A stretch of 64,000 nt of DNA, from NCBI RefSeq assembly GCF_012926505.1, contig NZ_JABBNT010000001.1:682001-746000 (forward strand), given 5' to 3'. The stretch is from Pacificispira spongiicola (GTDB taxonomy: Bacteria; Pseudomonadota; Alphaproteobacteria; UBA8366; Aestuariispiraceae). Position numbers and translations under genes: made by a program. The notes beneath the pieces were generated by a model. It saw nothing but the letters and a program-made list of their open reading frames with translations. It made no database searches and had not been told where the DNA came from. This document shows, piece after piece, positions 17,336-24,814 of this stretch; position 1 is the stretch's first letter, and the number at the start of each line of letters is the position of its first letter.

Positions 17336-19126
17336 TCAACCTGCCAAAGCATGCAGGAAGGCAGGGCCGAAATCTTCCAGCTTCTTTGGGCCGACACCGC
17401 TGACCAGCGCCATCTGATCCAGCGTTTCAGGCCGCAACCGGCACATGTCGATCAGCGTTGCATCGGAAAACACGACATAAGCCGGGACATTGCGTTCCGA
17501 CGCCAATTCCCGCCGCAGAGATTTTAGCGCGACCAGCAAATCGTGGTCGACGCCCTCCATATCGACATCCCGACGCGCCTGCCGCTCGGCCTTTTTCTTC
17601 TCCTTCGCGACCGGTATGGCGCGATAGGAAAACGCTTCGTGGCCGTTCAGAACGTCGCGGCCCTTTCGGGTCAACTGCAAGCCGCCGAAACCTTCGATAT
17701 TGATCGACAGATATCCCCCCGCGATCGCCTGACGAATGAAGGCCTGCCAGAAGGGTTTCGATTGCGCCTCCCCCACGCCGAAGGTCGGCAATGTATCGTG
17801 CCCGCGTTCCTCGATCTTCACGGTCCGCGCGCCGCGCAGGACGTCAATGATATGCGCCGCGCCGAAGCTTTCGCCGGTCCGCAGCACGGCCGATAGCAGC
17901 ATCTGCGCCTCGCGCGTGCCGTCGATCACCTCCGGCGGGTCCAGGCAGGTATCGCAATTGCCGCAGGGTCCCGATTCCTCCCCGAAATAGGATAAAAGCG
18001 AAACCCGTCGGCATTGCGTCGTTTCGCAGTAGGCCAGCAAGGCATCCAGGCGTTTGTGTTCGCGGCGCTTGTGGTCGGTATCCTCGCCGTCCTGTTCGAT
18101 GAACTGACGACGCAGGCGGATATCGTCCAACCCGTACAGCATGGCGACTTCCGACGGGGCACCGTCGCGCCCGGCGCGACCGATTTCCTGGTAATAGGCC
18201 TCCATGCTGCCCGGCAGATTCAAATGGAAGACATAGCGGATATCCGGCTTGTCGATCCCCATGCCGAAAGCGATGGTCGCGACCATGACCACCGCGTCCT
18301 CGGACATGAAGATTTCCTGGTTTTCCTTGCGGACCTCCGGCGGCAATCCGGCATGGTAGGGCAAGGCGCGATAACCGTCGTTCTTCAGCAGTTCCGCAAC
18401 CTCGTCCGTCAGCCGCCGCGACAGGCAATAAACGATCCCCGCCTGATCCCGACGATCCGCCAGAAAGGCCCCTAATTGCTTGCGCCAATTCGTCTTGGGC
18501 TGGACCGCCAGCATCAGGTTCGGACGGTCGAAACCGTGCACGACGGTGTCGCCGCGCCCCCGGAACAGCTTGTCGGCGATATCGCGTTGCGTCGCCGCAT
18601 CCGCCGTCGCGGTAAAGGCCGCCATGACGGCGTTCGGGAAGCGGTCCGGCAGGGCGGACAGCATCTCGTATTCCGGCCGGAAACTCGCGCCCCATTTCGA
18701 AATGCAATGCGCCTCGTCGACCACGAACAGGGCGGGGTTCAGCTTTTCCATCGCCGCCATCATCCGGTCGGTCATCAGGCGTTCCGGCGCCATATAGACG
18801 ATCTTCGCCGACCCGTCGCGCAGGCGCAGCCATTCCTCCACATTCCGGTCGCGGCTTTGGCCCGAATGCAGGCAGGCCGCGTCGATCCCGTTCGCGCGCA
18901 GCCCGGCGACCTGATCGTCCATCAGGGCGACCAGCGGCGAAATCACGACCGTCGGCCCGTCCAGACATAGCGCCGGGACCTGATAGCACAGCGACTTCCC
19001 CGCCCCGGTCGGCATGACGGTCAACGTGTTTACGCCGCCCAACAACCGGTCGACGATTTCGCGCTGCCCCGGTCGGAACCCGGCAAAGCCGAATACCGAT
19101 TTCACGATGTCTTCCGGATCGCTCAT
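17336..19126 (-). CDS. recQ: ATP-dependent DNA helicase RecQ
   Basis: 3'-5' DNA helicase for recombination and replication-fork repair, 596 residues. Walker A is PTGAGKS at 39-45, and the DEAH box is at 137-140 (VDEAHCISKWG). The superfamily-2 helicase C-terminal domain includes GRAGRDGAPS. The zinc-binding cysteines are in CRRVSLLSYFG and CGNCDTC (about 365-390). An RQC winged-helix domain and a C-terminal HRDC domain (about 515-596) follow, so all domains of a full-length RecQ are present. The ATG overlaps the TGA of the upstream hydrolase by 4 bp, so the two are translationally coupled. Confidence 0.97.
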   Translation of the reverse strand: MSDPEDIVKSVFGFAGFRPGQREIVDRLLGGVNTLTVMPTGAGKSLCYQVPALCLDGPTVVISPLVALMDDQVAGLRANGIDAACLHSGQSRDRNVEEWLRLRDGSAKIVYMAPERLMTDRMMAAMEKLNPALFVVDEAHCISKWGASFRPEYEMLSALPDRFPNAVMAAFTATADAATQRDIADKLFRGRGDTVVHGFDRPNLMLAVQPKTNWRKQLGAFLADRRDQAGIVYCLSRRLTDEVAELLKNDGYRALPYHAGLPPEVRKENQEIFMSEDAVVMVATIAFGMGIDKPDIRYVFHLNLPGSMEAYYQEIGRAGRDGAPSEVAMLYGLDDIRLRRQFIEQDGEDTDHKRREHKRLDALLAYCETTQCRRVSLLSYFGEESGPCGNCDTCLDPPEVIDGTREAQMLLSAVLRTGESFGAAHIIDVLRGARTVKIEERGHDTLPTFGVGEAQSKPFWQAFIRQAIAGGYLSINIEGFGGLQLTRKGRDVLNGHEAFSYRAIPVAKEKKKAERQARRDVDMEGVDHDLLVALKSLRRELASERNVPAYVVFSDATLIDMCRLRPETLDQMALVSGVGPKKLEDFGPAFLHALAG

Positions 19127-19902
19127 CGTCCCAGGAAGGACTCCACAGCCGCGACGAAGGCCTTGGGCTGTTCCGCGTGCAGCCAGTGGCCCGCCTCCGG
19201 TATTTCCACGATTTCACTATGCGGGAACAGACGATCGATTTCCGCGTGGTGGTGGGGCAGAACGTGTTCGCTGTCGGCACCGATCAGATGCAAGACGGGT
19301 CGTGGAAAGGCGTCGTCCGTGTCGAATTCCGGGAAGCCCTCGATCGCGTCCATGCTGGCGTCGATCACGGGAAGGTTTAGCCGCCAGGCCAGGCCGCCGC
19401 CATCCGCCGGGGTCAGGTTCTGCGCCAGGAAGGTGCGAATCGACCGCTCGGGAATCGCCGGTTCCAGCGCGTCTTCCGCTTCCGACCGCCGCTTCATCGA
19501 CCCGACGTCCAGCGCGCGCATTGCCTGGATATAGGCACGCAAGCCACTGTTGCGGGGCGCGGGCGGGATGTCCGCCACGATCAATTTGTCGATCAGATCG
19601 GGTTGAGTCAGGGCCAGCACCATCGCCGCCTTGCCGCCCATGGAATGGCCCAGGACATGGGCCGGGCCGCCGACTTCCTTTTCGATGAAGGCGGCAACGT
19701 CTTCCGCCATCGCCGGATAGGTCATTTCCGGGTCCCAGGGCGACTCGCCGTGATTACGCAGGTCGACGGTCAAGATGCGGTACCGATCCGCCAGGGCCCG
19801 GCTGATCATGCCCCAGTTCCGCTTGTTCCCGAAAAGCCCGTGAATGACGACAAGCGGTATCCCCGCCCCGGCTTCCGAAAAAGACAATGCGACCGGCGCC
19901 AT
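19123..19902 (-). CDS. Alpha/beta hydrolase, YbfF/ABHD11-like esterase
   Basis: Cytoplasmic serine hydrolase of 259 residues. ATG 19902 is set by GGAGGG 6 nt upstream. The order IHGLFGNKRNWG, VDLRNHGESPWDP, MTYPAMAEDVAAFI and GHSMGGKAAM (nucleophile serine near residue 92) closely follows the E. coli YbfF pattern. The catalytic histidine is in EAGHWLHAEQP near the C-terminus. YbfF-type enzymes hydrolyse short acyl esters and acyl-CoA; the natural substrate is not settled. It overlaps recQ by 4 bp and is divergent from the TauE/SafE gene with 69 bp between. Confidence 0.9.
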   Translation of the reverse strand: MAPVALSFSEAGAGIPLVVIHGLFGNKRNWGMISRALADRYRILTVDLRNHGESPWDPEMTYPAMAEDVAAFIEKEVGGPAHVLGHSMGGKAAMVLALTQPDLIDKLIVADIPPAPRNSGLRAYIQAMRALDVGSMKRRSEAEDALEPAIPERSIRTFLAQNLTPADGGGLAWRLNLPVIDASMDAIEGFPEFDTDDAFPRPVLHLIGADSEHVLPHHHAEIDRLFPHSEIVEIPEAGHWLHAEQPKAFVAAVESFLGR

Positions 19903-19971
19903 TCGGACCCTCCGTTGCTCGATGTTTCTTGGTTTGACCGCGACTCGTCGAGACCCTACCGTCTCGCCTCC

Positions 19972-20709
19972 ATGGATGAAAGCGCTCTTATAATTCTTGC
20001 GGTCGGGGCCGCTTCGGCGGGGTTCATCGCCGGTTTGACAGGTCTGGGCACCGCTCTGACGGCGCTTGCCTTCTGGCTGCATATCATGCCGCCGCAGGCC
20101 GCCGTCCCCCTGGCCTGCGCCATCGCCATCGTGAACCATGTCGTGTCCCTGTCCTTCGTGCGGCAGGGGTTCATGTGGCGGCGGGTCTGGCCTTTCCTTG
20201 TCGGCGGGGCCATCGGCTTGCCCATCGGGGTATTGGCCCTGTCGGCCCTGGACAGCGATACGGCAAAGGCCGGTCTGGGCATCTTCCTGATCCTTTATTG
20301 CACCTACGGCCTCCTCGTCCGACACCCCCCGACCGTCACCGGCGGCGGCAGACTGGCGGACGGAACGGTCGGCATGGGCGGTGGATTCCTGGGCGGGCTG
20401 TGCGGTATTGCCGGACCGCTGCCGACCATCTGGACCGGGCTGCGCGGCTGGCCGAAGGATCAGCAACGCGCGGTCTATCAGCCGTTCAATCTTTTTGTCC
20501 TCGGCATCTCCGCCGTCGGGCATTTGATGCTGGGCCGCTATCAGGCCTTGCCGATGGAAAGCCTGATCGTCTTTCCCATCGTGGCTGTCTGCGCCGTGGC
20601 GGGCATCCTGACCTATCGGCGGCTGGCGGATCACCATTTCCGTAAGGTCGTGCTGGTCATGCTGATGGTCGGCGGGATCGTGCAGATCGTCGACTGGCTG
20701 GGCAGCTAA
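19972..20709 (+). CDS. TauE/SafE family sulfite/organosulfonate exporter-type membrane protein
   Basis: Integral membrane protein of 245 residues with about seven to eight hydrophobic segments. ATG 19972 starts MDESALIILAVGAASAGFIAGLTGLGTALTAL. The two family repeats each carry a Gly-rich helix start: GFIAGLTGLGTA near residue 18 and GMGGGFLGGLCGIAGP near residue 135. The family exports sulfite, sulfoacetate or similar anions, but many members are uncharacterised. It is the first plus-strand gene after the hydrolase. The sulfur-assimilation genes at 51-55 kb are too distant to define a link. Confidence 0.88.
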   Translation: MDESALIILAVGAASAGFIAGLTGLGTALTALAFWLHIMPPQAAVPLACAIAIVNHVVSLSFVRQGFMWRRVWPFLVGGAIGLPIGVLALSALDSDTAKAGLGIFLILYCTYGLLVRHPPTVTGGGRLADGTVGMGGGFLGGLCGIAGPLPTIWTGLRGWPKDQQRAVYQPFNLFVLGISAVGHLMLGRYQALPMESLIVFPIVAVCAVAGILTYRRLADHHFRKVVLVMLMVGGIVQIVDWLGS

Positions 20710-20736
20710 AACCGGCGCGCGATATTGGGCGCGGAG

Positions 20737-20765
20737 TTGACAGAACGGCGACCGGGTTCGATACA
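20737..20765 (+). promoter_or_regulatory. Sigma-70 promoter upstream of the UDP-sugar dehydrogenase
   Basis: TTGACA at 20737-20742 and GATACA at 20760-20765 are separated by exactly 17 nt. The -10 element falls in and beside the loop of a strong hairpin (20753-20778), so the same DNA may serve as promoter for the downstream gene and as terminator for the upstream one. Confidence 0.6.
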
Positions 20766-20783
20766 ACAATCGAACCCGCCTTT
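20753..20783 (+). terminator. Rho-independent terminator after the TauE/SafE gene
   Basis: A perfect 10-bp stem (CGGGTTCGAT with ATCGAACCCG) with a 6-nt loop is followed by CCTTTTC. It lies 43 bp after the exporter stop. The T-run is short, so termination may be partial. Confidence 0.65.
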
Positions 20784-20816
20784 TCAGGGACCCACTGTTT
20801 CTGGGAGATACCCCGC

Positions 20817-22070
20817 ATGTTCGAAAGTCCCACCGTCGCCGTTATCGGCCTTGGTTATGTCGGCCTGCCGCTCGCCGTCGCGCTGGCACGGCATTTCGAT
20901 GTAATCGGATTCGACATCGACAAAACGCGGGTCGAAGAACTGCGCCGCGGCCACGATCGCACCGGCGAATTGTCGGAAGGCGAACTGGCGGATTCGAAAC
21001 TGGAATACATCGTCGACGACAGTTTCCTGGCCGATGCCCATATCCATATCGTCACCGTCCCGACGCCGGTCGGACCGGACAACAAGCCCGACCTGCGCGC
21101 CGTCGAATCGGCCAGCCGCACCGTCGGCAAGCGCATCAAGATGGGCTCGGTCGTGGTTTATGAATCCACGGTCTATCCGGGCGTGACCGAAGAATTCTGC
21201 GGCCCGATCCTAGAAGCGGAATCCGGCCTGATCGCCGGGCAGGATTTCTATCTGGGTTATTCCCCTGAGCGCATCAATCCGGGCGACAAGGTCCATCGCG
21301 TCGACCTGATCACCAAGGTCGTCGCCGGTCAGAATGAAAAGGTCAGCCAGTTGCTGTCCCGCCTCTATGGCACGATGAACGGCGGCAACATCTTCATCGC
21401 CAAGGATATCCGCACCGCCGAAGCGTCGAAGGTCATCGAAAACGCCCAGCGCGACATCAACATCGCCTTCGTCAACGAAATCGCGGAAATCTTCGGCAAG
21501 ATGGGGATTTCCGTGCATGACGTGCTGGAAGCGGCGGGCACGAAGTGGAACTTCCTGCCCTTCACGCCGGGGCTGGTCGGCGGCCATTGCATCGGGGTCG
21601 ACCCGTATTATCTGGCCCATGCGGCGCAACGCCTGGATATCGAACCGAAGGTCATCCTGGCCGGCCGGGAAATCAACGACGGCATGGCGCACCGCATCGC
21701 CGACCGCATCAACGATCAGTTGGACGCCGCATCGCACGTCCTGGTGCTGGGCATCGCGTTCAAGGAAAACGTGCCGGATATCCGCAATTCGAAAGTCGCA
21801 GACCTCATTGCGCGGCTAACGGAACACGGGCATGTGGTCGACGTATACGATCCGATGGCCGACAAGGCGGAAACCAAACATGAATACGGTATCGACCTGA
21901 TCGACGAGGTCGGTCACGACTACGACGCGATTGTCGGCGCCGTTGCCCATGCCCCATTCGAGGACCTGTCGCTGCGTAAGCTGCTGAAGCCCGCGGGCCT
22001 CGTCGCCGACATCAAGGCGATCTGGCGCCATCGCAGCATCCCCAGCGACCTGACCTATTGGACGCTTTGA
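20817..22070 (+). CDS. UDP-N-acetylhexosamine/UDP-glucose dehydrogenase-type enzyme (TviB/WbpO-like)
   Basis: NAD-dependent nucleotide-sugar 6-dehydrogenase, 417 residues. The Rossmann motif is at residues 7-15 (VIGLGYVGL). VYESTVYPGVTEE (about 118-130) is the pattern I associate with the TviB/WbpO group, which oxidises UDP-GlcNAc or UDP-GalNAc to the uronic acid. The catalytic cysteine is in GLVGGHCIGVDPYYL near residue 258, and the C-terminal UDP-binding domain includes GIAFKENVPDIRNSK. Such enzymes feed surface polysaccharides. No other polysaccharide gene is nearby, which is unusual. It has its own promoter. The sugar specificity is inferred from motif similarity only. Confidence 0.9.
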   Translation: MFESPTVAVIGLGYVGLPLAVALARHFDVIGFDIDKTRVEELRRGHDRTGELSEGELADSKLEYIVDDSFLADAHIHIVTVPTPVGPDNKPDLRAVESASRTVGKRIKMGSVVVYESTVYPGVTEEFCGPILEAESGLIAGQDFYLGYSPERINPGDKVHRVDLITKVVAGQNEKVSQLLSRLYGTMNGGNIFIAKDIRTAEASKVIENAQRDINIAFVNEIAEIFGKMGISVHDVLEAAGTKWNFLPFTPGLVGGHCIGVDPYYLAHAAQRLDIEPKVILAGREINDGMAHRIADRINDQLDAASHVLVLGIAFKENVPDIRNSKVADLIARLTEHGHVVDVYDPMADKAETKHEYGIDLIDEVGHDYDAIVGAVAHAPFEDLSLRKLLKPAGLVADIKAIWRHRSIPSDLTYWTL

Positions 22071-22078
22071 CGCGGCAA

Positions 22079-22094
22079 CACCTTACTTAAGGTG
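22079..22094. repeat. Short inverted repeat after the UDP-sugar dehydrogenase
   Basis: CACCTTA, 2 nt, TAAGGTG: a perfect 7-bp palindrome 8 bp after the stop codon. No T-run follows, so it is not a standard terminator. It could stabilise the 3' end of the mRNA or be an operator for the next gene. Confidence 0.4.
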
Positions 22095-22175
22095 CGCCAC
22101 TGTAGGAAATCGTTTACCATATTCCGCATAATCTGCCCGAAGATCGTCGTTAAGGTCGGCGCGGAGCTTGCGAAT

Positions 22176-22895
22176 ATGTGTTCAAAGCCAATTCTGCCAT
22201 TGAGCGCCGCGCTTTTCGTCCTGCTAGCGCTTGTCGCTCCCCCGAGCAGCGCCCGGTCGGACGATTGCCTTCGACTGTCGTCCCTGGATCACACTTCACA
22301 GATGTTCGAAGAACTGGAACGCCGATTCCTGTCCGCGATGAGAGACGCTTATATCTGCGTTATTTCCGTGAAACTACCTCAGGAACGAGCACATCGAATG
22401 CTTATCTCCGGGGAAATCGACGGTCATATTGCCCGTACCGCAGAGTATGAATCCCGCGTCAAGGATGTCGCCGTCCGCGTCCCGACCCCTTTCGTTGTGG
22501 GCCAAGGGAAACTGATTTCGTCTCGCGATGATTGGAAAGACGTCACAACGGTTGGCGTGGTATTGGGGTTTCAATGGCAACAGGATGCTCTGCAAAAATT
22601 TGCATCCCGGTTCGGCGAGGGTGTGACGATTTTCACGCCGACCAAGTCTTCATCGTTGCTTAGGATGTTCGTTGCCCGGCGCGTCGATGCGATATTCGTA
22701 ACCAACCTCGAATACCGAGATTTGATCGCGCAATATCCCAATCACCAGATACCCATCTCGGAAAGTTTAAGTTTGGGCGGATACACCTATCTACGCCGAG
22801 ATATGGAAAAATTTATCGGTTCGATCGACGCGGCAATCCGACAGTATCAGCGAAAATCAAACCGTGAAGCAAAGGTGGACGGCGCGCAGAACTGA
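22176..22895 (+). CDS. Orphan periplasmic substrate-binding-type protein (SBP_bac_3-like)
   Basis: Predicted secreted protein of 239 residues. ATG 22176 begins a Sec signal (MCSKPILPLSAALFVLLALVAPPSSA, cleavage near 26) and has GGAG about 10 nt upstream. The mature part resembles a small extracellular solute-binding domain: an early lobe with EELERRFLSAMRDAY, a hinge, GVVLGFQWQQDALQKF, and then MFVARRVDAIFVTNLEYRDLI. No permease or ATPase is adjacent, so it may be a sensor-like or degenerate receptor rather than a transport component. The family assignment is by general pattern and is moderate. It is less GC-rich than neighbouring genes. Confidence 0.65.
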   Translation: MCSKPILPLSAALFVLLALVAPPSSARSDDCLRLSSLDHTSQMFEELERRFLSAMRDAYICVISVKLPQERAHRMLISGEIDGHIARTAEYESRVKDVAVRVPTPFVVGQGKLISSRDDWKDVTTVGVVLGFQWQQDALQKFASRFGEGVTIFTPTKSSSLLRMFVARRVDAIFVTNLEYRDLIAQYPNHQIPISESLSLGGYTYLRRDMEKFIGSIDAAIRQYQRKSNREAKVDGAQN

Positions 22896-22921
22896 CCCTG
22901 TCATCGCGCGCCGTCGATTTG

Positions 22922-24703
22922 TCAGAACGTCGCGTCCAATTCGTCGATGAAGCCTTCCAGCACGCCGAGGCCCAGCTTCCAGAAGTCGGGGTCCGCGGCG
23001 TTCAGGCCGAACGGGGCCAGCAATTCCCCGTGGCGCAAGGTGCCGCCCGCCGCCAGCATTTCCATGTACTTCGTCTGAAACCCATCCGGTTCCGCTTCGT
23101 ATTTCGCATAAAGCGCGTTCACCAGGCAGTCGCCGAAGGCATAGGCGTAGACATAGAACGGCGAATGGATGAAATGCGGGATATAGGCCCAGTAGTTCCG
23201 GTACGGATCGTCGAAGCGGAAGACGTCGCCCAGGCTTTCCTCGCTGACCGCCATCCAAATATCGCCGATCGCATCCGGCGTCAATTCGCCGTCGCGCCGG
23301 GCATCGTGGACGCGGCGTTCGAAATCGCAGAATGCGATCTGGCGCACGACGGTGTTGATCATATCCTCGATCTTGGACGCCAGCACCGCACGCCGGGCCG
23401 TCGGGTCCTGCGTCGCCGCCAACATGGATTTGAAGGTCAGCATCTCGCCGAAAACCGACGCCGTTTCCGCCAGGGTCAGCGGCGTATCGGCCAATAGCTG
23501 CCCCTGCTTCCCGGCCAGCACCTGATGCACACCATGGCCCAATTCGTGGGCCAGCGTCATGATATCCCGCGCCTTGCCCTGGAAGTTCAGCAACAGATAG
23601 GGATGCGCCGACGGCACGGTCGGATGCGCGAAGGCGCCGCCGGACTTGCCCGGACGCGGGCCGACATCGATCCAATCGTTGTCGAAGAAACGCTGGCCGA
23701 CCGCCGCCATGTCCGGCGAGAAATCGGAATAGGCGTCGAAGACGATCTTCTTTGCCTCGTCCCAGGAAAAGGTCCGGTCGTCATCCGCGGGCGGCGGGGC
23801 CAGCCGATCCCAATAGTCCAGCTTTTCCTGCCCCATCCAGCGGGCCTTGATCTTGTAATAACGGTGGGACAGGCGCGGATACATGTCCTGCACGGCCTTG
23901 ATCAGGGCGTCGACGACTTCGTCTTCCACTTGGTTCGACAAGTTGCGCGACGAAATCGGCCGGTCGAAACCGCGCCATTTGTCCTCAACCTCCTTATCCT
24001 TCGCCAACGTGTTGGTGATCAGCGCGAAGGTGGAGATGTTTTCGCCCAGCACGGTGCCCAGCGCCGTCGAGGCTTCCTTGCGGACCGTCGCGTCGCGATC
24101 CTGCATCTTGTGCAGGATTTCCGTCTGGGTCAGTTCCTCGCCGCGAAACGCGAAGCGCAATTTGGCGGATGTTTCGTCGAAAAGGCGCATCCAGGCACCC
24201 GCGCCGGCGACGCTCTTATCCAGCAGCAGCTTTTCGATATCGTCTGACAGCTGATGCGGGCGGAACAGGCGCAACGCATCCAGCCACGGACGGTAGCGCG
24301 CCAGATCGGCGCTGTCGGCCAGTTTCGCCCGCAGATCCGCTTCTTCGATCCGGTTCAGCTCCAGGGAAAAGAACAGCGTATGCCCGTTCGCTTCCGTCGC
24401 CTTTTCGCGCATCGTTTGATAGAACTGGCCGATCTTCGCATCGGTCACGTCCCCGGCATGCAGCAACGAGGCGTAGCTGAGAAGCTTCGTCAGGATTTCG
24501 TCGATAACCTCGTAATCCCGAATCGCTTGGGCCAAATCCGCGCCCGACAGGTCCGCGATCTTCCCGGAATAGCGGGTTTCGAAGTCCCGTGCGCGGGACA
24601 GCGCGGTATCGACGTCCTGCTTCACTTCCGCCGAGTCTTGTGCGGGATAGAGGTCCGTGAGGTCCCAAACAGGCAGATCGGCGGTCATCGCGGTATCAGG
24701 CAT
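22922..24703 (-). CDS. pepF: M3 family oligoendopeptidase F
   Basis: Zinc metallopeptidase that degrades short peptides in the cytoplasm, 593 residues, the normal PepF length. The zinc motif HELGH is at about 386-390 (LAHELGHGVHQVLAG), and the third ligand glutamate lies about 25 residues later in LAETASVFGEML. The N-terminal helical domain has the usual oligoendopeptidase pattern. There is no signal peptide, which agrees with a cytosolic enzyme. It is divergent from the acyl-CoA ligase gene with a 111-bp gap that contains a perfect palindrome. ATG 24703 is used; ATG 24688 is an in-frame alternative. Confidence 0.95.
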   Translation of the reverse strand: MPDTAMTADLPVWDLTDLYPAQDSAEVKQDVDTALSRARDFETRYSGKIADLSGADLAQAIRDYEVIDEILTKLLSYASLLHAGDVTDAKIGQFYQTMREKATEANGHTLFFSLELNRIEEADLRAKLADSADLARYRPWLDALRLFRPHQLSDDIEKLLLDKSVAGAGAWMRLFDETSAKLRFAFRGEELTQTEILHKMQDRDATVRKEASTALGTVLGENISTFALITNTLAKDKEVEDKWRGFDRPISSRNLSNQVEDEVVDALIKAVQDMYPRLSHRYYKIKARWMGQEKLDYWDRLAPPPADDDRTFSWDEAKKIVFDAYSDFSPDMAAVGQRFFDNDWIDVGPRPGKSGGAFAHPTVPSAHPYLLLNFQGKARDIMTLAHELGHGVHQVLAGKQGQLLADTPLTLAETASVFGEMLTFKSMLAATQDPTARRAVLASKIEDMINTVVRQIAFCDFERRVHDARRDGELTPDAIGDIWMAVSEESLGDVFRFDDPYRNYWAYIPHFIHSPFYVYAYAFGDCLVNALYAKYEAEPDGFQTKYMEMLAAGGTLRHGELLAPFGLNAADPDFWKLGLGVLEGFIDELDATF

Positions 24704-24728
24704 AATGCTTGTCTCCTTCGCTATGATT

Positions 24729-24747
24729 CGTATCTATGTCCGATACG
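24729..24747. promoter_or_regulatory. Operator-like palindrome between pepF and the acyl-CoA ligase gene
   Basis: CGTATC, 7 nt, GATACG: a perfect 6-bp inverted repeat in the divergent promoter region. A TetR- or GntR-type regulator of the fatty-acid gene would be a natural reader, but no regulator gene is adjacent. Confidence 0.35.
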
Positions 24748-24814
24748 CCTTCGGAACAAGCGGGCAGCACCCGAAGAATAAGAAGGCAGGGGGAAACGAT
24801 ACAGCGGCGGACCG

